Assembly (NCBI GenBank): GCA_024400425.1
Contig: JAKSMV010000016.1
Coordinates: 1 to 64,000 of the forward strand
Source of the DNA: Bacteroidales bacterium
GTDB taxonomy: Bacteria; Bacteroidota; Bacteroidia; Bacteroidales; F082
Direction: 5' to 3'
DNA length: 64,000 bases
Below are positions 15,206 to 24,338 of the stretch, one piece after another (position 1 is the first letter of the stretch; every line of letters starts with the position of its first letter). The translations under genes were made by a program, and so were the position numbers. The notes beneath the pieces were generated by a model, which had not been told where the DNA came from, did no database searches, and saw only the letters and a list, made by a program, of their open reading frames with translations.

Positions 15206-15848
15206 CGAAAAAGTTTTGTCGGTTTTACCATGGCAATTATATACTTTTTGACCCATGTTGATTGCCAAAGTCTTGTCGGTCAAGCGAGCACATCTCGATT
15301 AGATACGATAAGTTGACAAAACAAAGGAAGTTGTTTTTCTCGACCTTTTTATGACAAATCACAATGCCATTTTTATGCAACAAATTCATTATCAATAATA
15401 TAACAAAATTCATTTTGTCAAAAAATCATTTGTCATTTTGTCACAATAAGCAAATCCAACCCTCTTGTCATTTGTCACCTATTAATAAAATAATTAATAA
15501 TAATTATTAATTAGGTATTATAAGTAGGCGAAAAGCGATTGGGACATCGAAATCGCTTATTGTGATTTTTTGACAAATGACAAAATGACAAAATCGACTG
15601 GCTGAGGTGCGCACTATACCAGGGCTATACCAACGCTATCTCCGCTTCCAGTCTCCTCCCGTTCCGCTCCCACTCCGCTTCGTTGCGCAGCGGAGAAAAC
15701 CTTCAAAAGCCAGCCGGACGGGCTGCAAGTGACCCAGCCTTGGTATTGGGGTGGTGACGCATAGGCATATTGTCTCTGTTGGGTCTAAATGTATATTGAT
15801 GCCAACAAAAAAGAATCGCCCAACTCATCCGATTTCTACTTTTTTCCG
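15206..15848. other. 643-bp non-coding stretch with structured AT-rich core
   Basis: No credible gene. The left part is AT-rich. The core (15413-15592, listed separately) carries repeated TTTGTCA motifs. 15600-15730 is GC-richer and C-rich, with an imperfect hairpin CCGCTTCGTTGCGCAGCGG at about 15676-15694. The right end leads into the MATE promoter. It may be the scar of a lost mobile or replication module. Confidence 0.5.
15413..15592. repeat. iteron-like TTTGTCA repeats flanking an AT-rich core
   Basis: Left: TTTTGTCA, TTTGTCA and TTTTGTCA copies between 15413 and 15442, and CTTGTCATTTGTCA near 15464-15477. Right: TGACAAATGACAAAATGACAAAA at 15571-15593, the reverse orientation. The inner ends carry an exact 11-bp inverted repeat, TCACAATAAGC (15441-15451) and GCTTATTGTGA (15555-15565). 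Between them are the palindromic TTAATAATAATTATTAA and a hairpin AAGCGATT/AATCGCTT. The layout resembles a replication origin or the control region of a mobile primase/helicase module. Confidence 0.6.
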
Positions 15849-15856
15849 TAATTTTG
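15849..15856 (+). promoter_or_regulatory. -7 box of the MATE gene
   Basis: TAATTTTG, 20 bases before ATG 15877. It fixes the start downstream of several longer in-frame options. Confidence 0.7.
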
Positions 15857-15876
15857 CGCCCTCAAAAACGTGTAGA

Positions 15877-17265
15877 ATGGAACAGTTGGACAAGACTAAA
15901 GAACTAGAAACCAAGAGTATAAAGCGATTATTGTGGATATATGCATTGCCTGCCATCATCAGTCAGGTCATTGCATCGGTCTATAACATTGTTGACCGTG
16001 TGTTTCTGGGGCAATGTGTCGGTTCGTTGGCCATTGCAGGTTTGGCCATCACCATGCCGATCATGAACATCATCCATGCTTTCGGTTCGTTGGTCGGTGC
16101 AGGTTCTTCGGCACGAATGTCAATTGTTTTGGGGCAGAAAGACGTGCGTTGGGCAGAGAAGATATTGGGTAACAGCCTTTTGCTGACTTTCTTTTTCGGT
16201 GCCTTGTTCACCTCTTTCTCGTATGCTTTCATGGACAAGATTCTGACCATGTTCGGCGCAACGCCCGAGACCATCGCCTTCGCCCGCGAATACATGGTCA
16301 TCGTCATTCCGGGCATGTTCCTCACCACCGTCACTTTCAACTTGACTGGCCTGATTCGTGCTTCGGGCTATCCTACCAAATCCATGTTCATTCTGGCAGG
16401 TGGTGCCATTCTGAACATCATTCTCGATGCCATTTTCATCTATGGACTTGACATGGGCATTGCCGGTGCTGCATGGGCAACCACCATTTCAATGGCTTGC
16501 AGCTCAGTGTTTTCCGTCTGGCATTTCTTCCAAAAGAAATCGTTCATCCGTTTCAAGCGACATGCCTGGGCACCGAAATTCTACATTTTCCGCAACATCC
16601 TGATGATTGGCATTAGCCCATTTTCAATGAACCTGGCTGCCTCAGCTGTGGTGGCATTGCTCAACAGCCAGCTCATCCGTTTTGGCGGCGACTTGGCCGT
16701 GGGTGCTTACGGCATCGTCAATTCATTCGGTAGCATCTGCATTCTGCTGATGATTGGCCTCTGCCAAGGCATGCAGCCGATTGCGGGTTATAATTACGGT
16801 GCAGGACATCCAAGCCGTTTGAAGGAAGTTTACAAACTCACCATGATTGCCAATGTGCTTGTCGGTTTGATGGGTTCCATTCTGGCACTTTCCATTCCGC
16901 ACATTCTGCTGCGCGCCTTCACCAAAGAAACCAACCTCATCGAAATCGGCATTCCTGCCATGCGCTTCATGATGGTGATGTTCCCATTGGTCGGTTTCAC
17001 CATCACCAATTCGCAGTTCTTCCAGTCCATCGACAAGCCTTGGATTGCCATTGTGACCAGCCTTTCGCGCCAGGTCTTGTTCCTGATACCGCTTATTTAT
17101 ATTGTCCCGAACATCTTCCTCAACCTAGGTTATTCAGGTCTGACAGGTGTCTGGTCGTCGATGACCATTGCCGATATGATGGGTGCCATCCTCGCTTTCG
17201 TCTTGATGTTGACCCAAAGGAGAGTGTTTACGACTGCCGAAATCGAAAACAGACAAGGAAAATGA
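15877..17265 (+). CDS. MATE family efflux transporter
   Basis: Encodes 462 residues with twelve predicted membrane helices in two homologous halves. Exports cationic drugs or metabolites by Na+ or H+ antiport. The N-terminal half holds YALPAIISQVIASVYNIVDR, the usual first-helix pattern of the family, and the second half repeats it from about residue 240. A MepA-like subfamily is likely but the substrate cannot be inferred. The stop overlaps the start of the EFR1-type gene (ATGA), so the two are co-translated. Confidence 0.93.
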   Translation: MEQLDKTKELETKSIKRLLWIYALPAIISQVIASVYNIVDRVFLGQCVGSLAIAGLAITMPIMNIIHAFGSLVGAGSSARMSIVLGQKDVRWAEKILGNSLLLTFFFGALFTSFSYAFMDKILTMFGATPETIAFAREYMVIVIPGMFLTTVTFNLTGLIRASGYPTKSMFILAGGAILNIILDAIFIYGLDMGIAGAAWATTISMACSSVFSVWHFFQKKSFIRFKRHAWAPKFYIFRNILMIGISPFSMNLAASAVVALLNSQLIRFGGDLAVGAYGIVNSFGSICILLMIGLCQGMQPIAGYNYGAGHPSRLKEVYKLTMIANVLVGLMGSILALSIPHILLRAFTKETNLIEIGIPAMRFMMVMFPLVGFTITNSQFFQSIDKPWIAIVTSLSRQVLFLIPLIYIVPNIFLNLGYSGLTGVWSSMTIADMMGAILAFVLMLTQRRVFTTAEIENRQGK

Positions 17266-18077
17266 CTATCAACAAAATCAAAGCCGTTTACTTCAGCGCG
17301 ACAGGGACGACACAAAAAGTTGTCCGTCAAATTGTTGCCATATTATCCAATGAATTGAATGTCCTATCAGAGGAACTTGATTTCACGCTTGCGCAAAACC
17401 GTCAGGAGCCGATGGTTTTTGAGGCCACGGATTTTGTCGTTTTTGGCGTTCCGGTCTATGCTGGCCGTGTGCCGAATGTGTTGGTGAAATACCTAAACAC
17501 GATGCAAGGCAACGATGCGACGGCTTTATCCGTAGCCGTTTACGGCAACCGCGATTTCGATGATGCCCTGATGGAAGCCACCGACATTTTGGAAAACAGC
17601 GGCATGAAAGTCATTGCTGGCGGCGCTTTCGTTGGCGAACACTCCTTCTCGACCACTTTGGCGGCAGGCCGTCCCGATGCCGACGACTTGCAGAAGGCTG
17701 CGGAATTTGCCGAATTGGTTGCTGAAAAAATCAAGCGAAACGACATTTCGAAACCACAAATCAAAGGTGTGCCATATCCATATCGGCAACATTATCAACC
17801 AAAAGATGCCCAGCAGAACAGTTTCGACATCCGCAAGGTAAAGCCTTTGACCTCAGAGACTTGCGTGAGATGCGGTTTGTGCGTGAAGGTCTGCCCGATG
17901 GGTTCCATCAATCCGGAAAACGTGGCTGAAGTCACGGGTATTTGCATTAAATGCGGTGCCTGTGTCAAGAAATGCCCGACCCATGCCAAGTATTTCGACG
18001 ACCCGAACTACAACTATCACAAGACGGAACTGGAGAAAAACTACCAGCGCCGCGCCGTGGTGGAGTGGTTTGTGTAA
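17262..18077 (+). CDS. EFR1-type flavodoxin/ferredoxin fusion protein
   Basis: Encodes 271 residues. The flavodoxin-like domain (about 1-165) opens with YFSATGTTQKVV, the FMN-phosphate loop. The C-terminal part has two [4Fe-4S] motifs, CVRCGLCVKVCP and CIKCGACVKKCP (about 198-240). Such proteins shuttle electrons in the cytoplasm of anaerobes. A cysteine-free linker of about 30 residues joins the domains. It is coupled to the MATE gene by a 4-nt overlap; no functional link is known. Confidence 0.9.
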   Translation: MTINKIKAVYFSATGTTQKVVRQIVAILSNELNVLSEELDFTLAQNRQEPMVFEATDFVVFGVPVYAGRVPNVLVKYLNTMQGNDATALSVAVYGNRDFDDALMEATDILENSGMKVIAGGAFVGEHSFSTTLAAGRPDADDLQKAAEFAELVAEKIKRNDISKPQIKGVPYPYRQHYQPKDAQQNSFDIRKVKPLTSETCVRCGLCVKVCPMGSINPENVAEVTGICIKCGACVKKCPTHAKYFDDPNYNYHKTELEKNYQRRAVVEWFV

Positions 18078-18129
18078 GGGATTGCCGAGATTATCTTTCA
18101 AAAAAAATAGACTTATAAATCTTTTATTA

Positions 18130-18340
18130 TCAAGAATTAGAGAATTTTAGAAACCTGACGGATGTAATGGACAATAGGGTACGGAAATCCTGTGCGCAAG
18201 CGCACCTTTGAATTTGAGAACAATATTCCGCAACATGCTGTTCTCTAATTCCGGCGCGAAGCGCAAACTTCAAGTAGAACTGAATCGTAGAAACATTCTC
18301 CAATTGACCACGTCGAATCTTCGATTTCTCTAATTCTTGA
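18130..18340. mobile_element. MITE-like 211-bp palindromic element
   Basis: Perfect 15-bp terminal inverted repeats: TCAAGAATTAGAGAA (18130-18144) and its reverse complement at 18326-18340. Internal palindromes include GTGCGCAAGCGCAC (about 18190-18203) and an imperfect GAATTTGAGAACA/TGTTCTCTAATTC pair. There is no coding capacity. It lies between convergent genes, so it could also act as a two-way terminator. No clear target-site duplication is visible. Confidence 0.5.
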
Positions 18341-18358
18341 CAAAAGAAAAAACATTTT

Positions 18359-20578
18359 TCATTCTCCCGAATATCTTTCCACCAGTCTCTCCCGATATTT
18401 GTCAGCGATTTCTTTAGCAATAGCCATTCCATCGCCAACAGGCTCAGCATTGAATTCATAGAGGCGTTCGCGCCACCATTGGCCTTCATATTCGCAGATG
18501 CGCTTGTGGTAAGCCTCTTCGTCAAAGGGCACGTTGGCTTCGATGGCGGCATTGACATCCTTGAAGAATTCCTTCCAACGGTAGGCATAATAAGTCTTGG
18601 TCAAACCGGCCCATGAGCGACTGCCGTATTCGTTGAGCAAAGCATCTTCCTCGCCCCAAGTCGTGATGAGGTTGCGGGCATTGCTCTCGAAATAATCCTT
18701 ATCCTCATCGGTGATGCCGATGGCGCGCGCATCGGCGATCCATTTGCCAACCAAAAATGCGCTTTCGGTGTTCAGCAAGGTATCCAAATCATCAAGGATT
18801 TCAGTCATAATGGCTTCGTTTTCATGTAGTTTTTCATAATCGCCATCCTTGTAGGCCGTCACATATTCCTTTTGCAAATCGCTGAAATAGTTACCCAACA
18901 TCTGACGCGTGACGTTCACCACATCGAAATGCAAAGCACGACTATCGCTGTCAACGGCAAGCAATTTTTCCAAAACATTCAGCAGTTCAAGATTGTTGTA
19001 TCTGTAGCGCGGATTGACGTAATACTGATGATAAGCGCCCATAGTAGGCCGCGCATTGACCATCACGCACTGGCCAGGCGTTGAAGGCCAGTTATAGATG
19101 CTGTCGGCCAAGAGTTTCCATGCCTCGCGCATGCTCGGGTCTTCCTTTCCGGCACGTTGGTCGGCGAGTTTTTCAATCCAGGCTTCCTTGTCGGTGGGCA
19201 AATCGCCCGTCCAAGCCTTTTCAAAGACATATTCATACATGAAAGGATTGCAGTCGAAACCTTCCAAAGTGGAGCCGATGCCACAGAAATTATCGCCGCC
19301 CTTGTCGAAAGCGCGTTCAATCCTTGCATTGATGGTGTCGAGGTTTCCGACCAACATGGAATTGCCGCCAAAATTGCCCAAATAGCACCAAATGTAAGGC
19401 ACGCCGTAATAGGAATCCGTGCGCTCCCACACCGGTTGACGGTCGCAATAATAGTCGAGCAAAAGCTGTTTTTCCTTCGGGAAAGAGGTGATGTAGGCCT
19501 CAATGCGATTGTCAACCTCCCAATATTGGCGCTCGTTCCAGAAGAGCCAAGTCATCTGCAACCAACGCGCATCGGGATCGGCGGCTTCGAGCGACTCATA
19601 CACTTGGCGGCTGACACGGCCCAGATAATCAGGTTCCCAACTCGGTGGAATCATTTCATTGAAAATGTCGATGCCATAGATGTGGTCGGTACCAAACAAA
19701 GCGGTTTCCTCAGCGATGAACTTCTTCTGGATTTCGGTATATAAAGGCGACATCGGGTCGAGGAACTTGCACCAACAGATGCTGTCGAAACCGCACCAGT
19801 CGCCCAACGATGCCAAAGGTGCATCGGGGTAAATCCTTGTAATGCAAGCCGGCACATGGCCTGCAAAGCCAGGTAGCACGGGTTTCATGTTGAGTTCGCG
19901 CTCGCGGGCAACAATCTTTTTTTGCAAAGATTCCTGGTTTTCGAGCCACGACATCGGCAGCGGGCTGCCCCAATGGTCGATGTTCTGCATACGGTGCCAA
20001 GGCAAATGCGCCGGACCGGTGAAATAACTGCGGATTTCCTCATCGGTTAGGCCGAGGTCGCTCCAGACTTTGTACCACACGGCTTCCTGTCCCGTAATGG
20101 CCAAAGGCAGATTGATGCCATTCAGTGCCATCCAGTCGATGAAATGTTCCCATTCGTCCCAACTCCACCAAGGCATGGTGTAGCCGTAAGTGCAGTAATT
20201 CAGGAAGAAACGTTCCGGAACTCTTGCCTGTTCGCTCACTTTTTCAGGAATGGCCGGAAGTTCGGCAGGCATTTCCAACTTGTCGGCCTCAAACCACGAA
20301 TATTGCGCCTTGCAATAGTATTTCAGGTAATGATTCAAGCCCACTGCCATTGAGTTGGCATTGTTGCCGCGAATGACGATTTTCCGTCCGACCGATTCCA
20401 ATTCAAAGCAGTCAACGCTATCGTTTTCAATGCGTTCCAACTTGAATTTGTCGGCATATTCTGGCACGACGCGGTTCAGCAAGCCTTGCATGGCGATGAT
20501 TTCGGGGTCGGTTTCCTTCTTCGTGCATGAAACACAGAGCACGAGACCTAACAAGGCGACGAGATACAATCTTTTCAT
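18359..20578 (-). CDS. alpha-N-acetylglucosaminidase, GH89 lipoprotein
   Basis: Encodes 739 residues, typical for bacterial NAGLU. Releases terminal alpha-linked GlcNAc, as found on gastric/intestinal mucin and heparan-type glycans. It starts with a lipoprotein signal (lipobox LCVSC, Cys17), so it is surface or periplasmic. An N-terminal small domain (about 25-110), the (beta/alpha)8 core with the family patterns NYCTYGYTMPWWSWDEWE and YDPF-like loops, and an all-helical C-terminal domain follow in order. The last gene of the DUF1846-membrane protein-NAGLU transcription unit, 11 bp after the membrane gene. No SusC/D pair is nearby. Confidence 0.93.
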   Translation of the reverse strand: MKRLYLVALLGLVLCVSCTKKETDPEIIAMQGLLNRVVPEYADKFKLERIENDSVDCFELESVGRKIVIRGNNANSMAVGLNHYLKYYCKAQYSWFEADKLEMPAELPAIPEKVSEQARVPERFFLNYCTYGYTMPWWSWDEWEHFIDWMALNGINLPLAITGQEAVWYKVWSDLGLTDEEIRSYFTGPAHLPWHRMQNIDHWGSPLPMSWLENQESLQKKIVARERELNMKPVLPGFAGHVPACITRIYPDAPLASLGDWCGFDSICWCKFLDPMSPLYTEIQKKFIAEETALFGTDHIYGIDIFNEMIPPSWEPDYLGRVSRQVYESLEAADPDARWLQMTWLFWNERQYWEVDNRIEAYITSFPKEKQLLLDYYCDRQPVWERTDSYYGVPYIWCYLGNFGGNSMLVGNLDTINARIERAFDKGGDNFCGIGSTLEGFDCNPFMYEYVFEKAWTGDLPTDKEAWIEKLADQRAGKEDPSMREAWKLLADSIYNWPSTPGQCVMVNARPTMGAYHQYYVNPRYRYNNLELLNVLEKLLAVDSDSRALHFDVVNVTRQMLGNYFSDLQKEYVTAYKDGDYEKLHENEAIMTEILDDLDTLLNTESAFLVGKWIADARAIGITDEDKDYFESNARNLITTWGEEDALLNEYGSRSWAGLTKTYYAYRWKEFFKDVNAAIEANVPFDEEAYHKRICEYEGQWWRERLYEFNAEPVGDGMAIAKEIADKYRERLVERYSGE

Positions 20579-20589
20579 AAAGTTATGAA

Positions 20590-21291
20590 TTAAAGTGTTT
20601 GATTTTCAGTTTCCTCAATTTCCTCTTTTTCAATGTCGTTCAGGAACGGGAAGGCTTCGCCCTTGACGAGCCATGCGAAACCGAAAAGAATCAAGAGGAT
20701 GATTTCGTAAATCATGGTGAGATAGGTCTCGCCTTGGATGATGCGAGTAAGCAGGAATGCGGCTTCAACGGCTATCATTCCATAGCCACAAATACGATAG
20801 ATACGATTACGAATCTTCTTTCTATCAGTCATCTCGCCATCTGATTTGGTGAACATCAGGATGCTGTTTAAGGCGATGAGCAGGAAGAAGCAGCCGGCAC
20901 AAATCCCGTGAACGACACTCGACACTTCCATAGGAATCTGGAAAAAACCCACGAGAGAGCCTTCGGGCAGCCAACTTACGCGGCAAGGGAAAAGGACGAT
21001 GCCAAGTCCCATGATGCCGCTTGTGGTTGTAATCACATTGTCGGCGTCGTTATAACCCACATAGCAGATCAGCAACAAGCAGGCTGGAACCAGAATGCCA
21101 ACCAAGGCCGGCGACTGATAATAGGTGGCCGAGATGCTCCACCACCATTCGTCGCTGGGCCGTTCGGCAATGCCAGCCGAGAAAAGGGCAAGCCATGGAA
21201 GCAGCACGCCCAACAATCCGCAGAGGTTGCGCAACCGCAGATAGGTCTTTTCTTCTTTACTTAATTCTTTACTTAATTCGTTTTTCATCAC
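20590..21291 (-). CDS. uncharacterised membrane protein
   Basis: Encodes 233 residues with about six hydrophobic helices, a charged N-terminus (SKELSKEEK) and an acidic C-terminal tail ending EEIEETENQ. A WWWSISATYY motif follows the first helix, resembling DUF998/Frag1-like membrane proteins, but I do not assign a family. ATG codons at 21291 and 21288 are both possible. It sits between the DUF1846 gene (23 bp) and the GH89 gene (11 bp), in one transcription unit. Confidence 0.75.
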   Translation of the reverse strand: MMKNELSKELSKEEKTYLRLRNLCGLLGVLLPWLALFSAGIAERPSDEWWWSISATYYQSPALVGILVPACLLLICYVGYNDADNVITTTSGIMGLGIVLFPCRVSWLPEGSLVGFFQIPMEVSSVVHGICAGCFFLLIALNSILMFTKSDGEMTDRKKIRNRIYRICGYGMIAVEAAFLLTRIIQGETYLTMIYEIILLILFGFAWLVKGEAFPFLNDIEKEEIEETENQTL

Positions 21292-21314
21292 AACAATTTG
21301 ATTATTATCGATTA

Positions 21315-22781
21315 TCAGTTTTTCTTACCCACTGGATCGCAAGTAAGCCCGATACCGAGCTTCTTGAAAATCTTATGGTCAACCTCGCTGAGCATGACGG
21401 TGGAATGCACTTGGCAACCATTGAGTTGAGGCAAGCATTCAAGTGCCTTGCGGCAGTTTTCGTCGTTGAGGCTGAGCATAGAAAGGGCGACCAGCACTTC
21501 ATCGGTATGGAGACGTGGGTTCTTGCCGTGCAAGATGTTCACCTTGGTGCGTTGAATTGGCTCAATCATGTTTTGCGGGATGAGTTTCACATCGTGACCG
21601 ATGCCGGCGAGATGTTTCGTCGCATTGAGGATGAGAGCCGCGCTAGGCCCAAGCAGAGAGGTGGTCTTGGCAGTGATGATGGTCCCGTCGGCCAATTCGA
21701 TGGCTGCGGCCGCCACGCCCGTTTGTTCCTTCCGCTCCTTGGCAGCGAGTGTCGTACGGCGGTCGGCGGTCGTAATCTTCATCTGCTTCATCAGCAAATC
21801 AATCTTATTCACTTCGTTTTCAGTGCATTTGCCTCTCGCAAAATCGCAAAGTGCGGTATAATAGCGTCGGATGATTTCGTCTTTCGAAGCTTGGCAGCAC
21901 ACTTCCTCGTCGCTCATGCAGTAGCCAATCATGTTGACGCCCATGTCGGTCGGCGACTTGTAGGGATTTTCGCCATAGATGGCTTCAAATATAGCATTCA
22001 GCACGGGGAAGATTTCGATGTCGCGGTTGTAGTTGACGGCAGTCTTGCCGTAGGCCTCCAAATGGAACGGGTCAATCATGTTGACATCGTTGAGGTCGGC
22101 AGTGGCTGCTTCGTAGGCTACATTCAGCGGGTGCTTCAAAGGCAGGTTCCATATTGGGAACGTTTCAAATTTGGCATAGCCAGCCTTCACGCCACGCTTG
22201 TGTTCCTGATAGAGTTGGCTGAGGCAAACGGCCATCTTTCCGCTGCCAGGTCCGGGTGCTGTCACCACGACGAGCGGGCGCACGGTTTCCACATAGTCGT
22301 TGCGGCCAAAGCCTTGGTCAGAATCAATCAGGGCGATGTTGTTCGGATAGCCTTCGATGGTGTAGTGATAATATACCTTGATGCCCATGCGTTCGAGGCG
22401 CTGTCGATACATGTCGGCACTCATCTGCCTGTTATAGTGGGTGATGACGACCGAACTCACCATGAATCCACGGCTCATGAACTCGTCGCGCAGGCGCAAG
22501 ACGTCCATGTCGTAGGTGATGCCCAAATCGCCACGCACCTTGTTCTTCTCGATGTCGAGAGCACTGATGACGATGATGATTTCGGCGCAGTCGGCCAACT
22601 GATAGAGCATCTTGAGTTTGCTGTCGGGAGCAAATCCAGGCAGCACGCGACTGGCATGAAAGTCGTCGAAGAGCTTGCCACCAAATTCTAGATAAAGCTT
22701 GTCGCCAAAATGGGCGATGCGTTCCTTGATACGTTCTGATTGTATCTTGAGATATTTTTCGTTGTCGAAACCGTATTTCAT
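21315..22781 (-). CDS. DUF1846 domain-containing protein
   Basis: Encodes 488 residues, close to the family's usual length of about 500. The family has structures but no settled function. The sequence shows FDNEKYLKIQSERI at the N-terminus and a P-loop-like glycine-rich stretch TAPGPGSGKMA (174-183), suggesting nucleotide or phosphate binding. It is cytoplasmic, with no signal peptide. It has its own TAATTTTG promoter and is the first gene of the unit leading to the GH89 enzyme. Confidence 0.9.
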   Translation of the reverse strand: MKYGFDNEKYLKIQSERIKERIAHFGDKLYLEFGGKLFDDFHASRVLPGFAPDSKLKMLYQLADCAEIIIVISALDIEKNKVRGDLGITYDMDVLRLRDEFMSRGFMVSSVVITHYNRQMSADMYRQRLERMGIKVYYHYTIEGYPNNIALIDSDQGFGRNDYVETVRPLVVVTAPGPGSGKMAVCLSQLYQEHKRGVKAGYAKFETFPIWNLPLKHPLNVAYEAATADLNDVNMIDPFHLEAYGKTAVNYNRDIEIFPVLNAIFEAIYGENPYKSPTDMGVNMIGYCMSDEEVCCQASKDEIIRRYYTALCDFARGKCTENEVNKIDLLMKQMKITTADRRTTLAAKERKEQTGVAAAAIELADGTIITAKTTSLLGPSAALILNATKHLAGIGHDVKLIPQNMIEPIQRTKVNILHGKNPRLHTDEVLVALSMLSLNDENCRKALECLPQLNGCQVHSTVMLSEVDHKIFKKLGIGLTCDPVGKKN

Positions 22782-22807
22782 AGATTAAAAACTGAAATTA
22801 CGGACTG

Positions 22808-22815
22808 CAAAATTA
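22808..22815 (-). promoter_or_regulatory. -7 box of the DUF1846 operon
   Basis: TAATTTTG on the minus strand, 26 bases before ATG 22781. Confidence 0.65.
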
Positions 22816-22859
22816 AACATATTTTGAAAATAAAAGGGTGTTTTGGGAAAAATCTCCGC

Positions 22860-22895
22860 AAAAAGAAGAAAGGCGCCACCCTATGGCAGCGCCTT
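22860..22895 (-). terminator. terminator of the Omp85-like gene
   Basis: AAGGCGC (22870-22876) pairs with GCGCCTT (22889-22895). Read on the minus strand, a T-rich tract (TCTTCTTTTT) follows. It sits between the barrel gene and the next promoter. Confidence 0.75.
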
Positions 22896-22933
22896 CAAAA
22901 ACAATATTTGACGTATTAATTTAAGGCGTCCAA

Positions 22934-24262
22934 TCAGAATACATAATTGAACCCGATAAAGGACTTCAATTTATTGCCATCAAGTTCGTTGAAAGCACGG
23001 CCAAAGTCGGCAGAGACAATGAGGTTACGGTTCATAATGAGCTTCACGCCGCAGCCAGCACTCATGTGGATGCCTTCCTTTTTACCGCTGTAGAGGGCAA
23101 ATTGTTCACTCATTTGATCATCGGCACTCTTCAGTTCTTCCTCGCGGAAAGTTTGGGTTACGAGACCTGCATCGAAGAAAGGATTCAAGGCCACAATCCA
23201 ATTCTGGTTGATGAACTGGAAGCCCACCACGCGCCAACGCAATTCGGCATTGGCAAAGGTGAAGCCTTCGCCGATGACACCATTACGGTTGACACCGCGC
23301 ATCGTGACCGAGCCACCTAAGCCTTCGGTGTACATCTTTTGGAAAAACATGGTATTCAGGTTGTTAATCATATACCAAGGCATTTCGCCAGCCAGCAAGT
23401 TTTGTGTACCAAGGCGATAGGCGAAAGTCAGTTTGTCGCGATAGATAGGCACATAATGGCGCCACAGGAACGTGAGTGAAAGGTTGCTGTACCCTTTTTT
23501 GTCGATGAAATCAGGAGCACCAACGAGGGTGGCCTCAGCATAGATGCCACGCGTAGGATCGCTAGTGAGGTCGCGGCTGTCATAGACCATACCGAGACGG
23601 ATTTGTGTGGTGTTACCACCGTCCTTCTCGTTGTCGCGGATGAGGCCTTTTTCGACATAACGCTCATACATGGTATTCTGTTCTTCATAACCTGGAAGAT
23701 CGACGCGACCTACCTTAGTATTATAGTAGGCCAAACCAGCACTCCAATACAAGTTAGGAACATTGAAGAACGGACGCTGCATGCTTCCAACGAAACGGAA
23801 CTGATTGCGATTCAAAAAGTTATAAGCTGATTTCTCATAGCCGACAGGGTCGAAATGGTTCGACTCGAAACCATTGAAACCGAAGAACTCGTATTTCTTG
23901 GCATAGAAATAAGTGACATCGAAAAACAACTTGGTGTCTTTCACGACGTATGGCATGTCGGAATAGAAACGGAACACACCCGAGCCTTTGGTGTAGCGCG
24001 AAGCCTCCACGTTGAACTTGTAGTTGTATTTCGGATAGCGAGTGCCATCACCATAATTGAAAATGTCGCAGCACAAACCATATTGGAAACCCAGGTCGGC
24101 ATCATAGCCTACCACTGGCAACGGACCGAAGTTCCAGCCTTTCTTGATGATTTCACCTTTTTCGTTGTAGGTCTTTTCTTTCTTAGCTTTCTTTTGTTTG
24201 TCTTGCGAGAAACCATTGACAGCCAACAAGGCGCAAATGGCAAAAAGGAATAGTTTTCTCAT
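22934..24262 (-). CDS. Omp85/BamA-family outer-membrane barrel protein
   Basis: Encodes 442 residues with a signal peptide (MRKLFLFAICALLAVNGFSQ). A Lys-rich linker is followed by GPLPVVGYDADLGFQYG and then alternating strands typical of the Omp85 surface-antigen barrel, ending with a C-terminal aromatic (FNYVF). There is no room for several POTRA domains, so this is a short, POTRA-poor family member rather than BamA itself. The start is ATG 24262, 21 bases after the TACTTTTG box. It has a clear terminator downstream. Confidence 0.85.
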   Translation of the reverse strand: MRKLFLFAICALLAVNGFSQDKQKKAKKEKTYNEKGEIIKKGWNFGPLPVVGYDADLGFQYGLCCDIFNYGDGTRYPKYNYKFNVEASRYTKGSGVFRFYSDMPYVVKDTKLFFDVTYFYAKKYEFFGFNGFESNHFDPVGYEKSAYNFLNRNQFRFVGSMQRPFFNVPNLYWSAGLAYYNTKVGRVDLPGYEEQNTMYERYVEKGLIRDNEKDGGNTTQIRLGMVYDSRDLTSDPTRGIYAEATLVGAPDFIDKKGYSNLSLTFLWRHYVPIYRDKLTFAYRLGTQNLLAGEMPWYMINNLNTMFFQKMYTEGLGGSVTMRGVNRNGVIGEGFTFANAELRWRVVGFQFINQNWIVALNPFFDAGLVTQTFREEELKSADDQMSEQFALYSGKKEGIHMSAGCGVKLIMNRNLIVSADFGRAFNELDGNKLKSFIGFNYVF

Positions 24263-24283
24263 ATTCGTATAAATTTGGACGAG

Positions 24284-24291
24284 CAAAAGTA
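24284..24291 (-). promoter_or_regulatory. -7 box of the Omp85-like gene
   Basis: TACTTTTG on the minus strand; it excludes the longer in-frame start at 24286. Confidence 0.65.
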
Positions 24292-24338
24292 TGTATTTTT
24301 ACTAAGATACACAACGAAGAGGAATAATTATTTCAAAA

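Noticed and set aside
18130-18588. 152-codon frame near the MITE-like element
   Set aside because: It extends from the GH89 gene in another frame through the palindromic element; not a gene.
21195-22691. 498-codon frame opposite the DUF1846 gene
   Set aside because: It is the antisense shadow of a well-supported gene with its own promoter.
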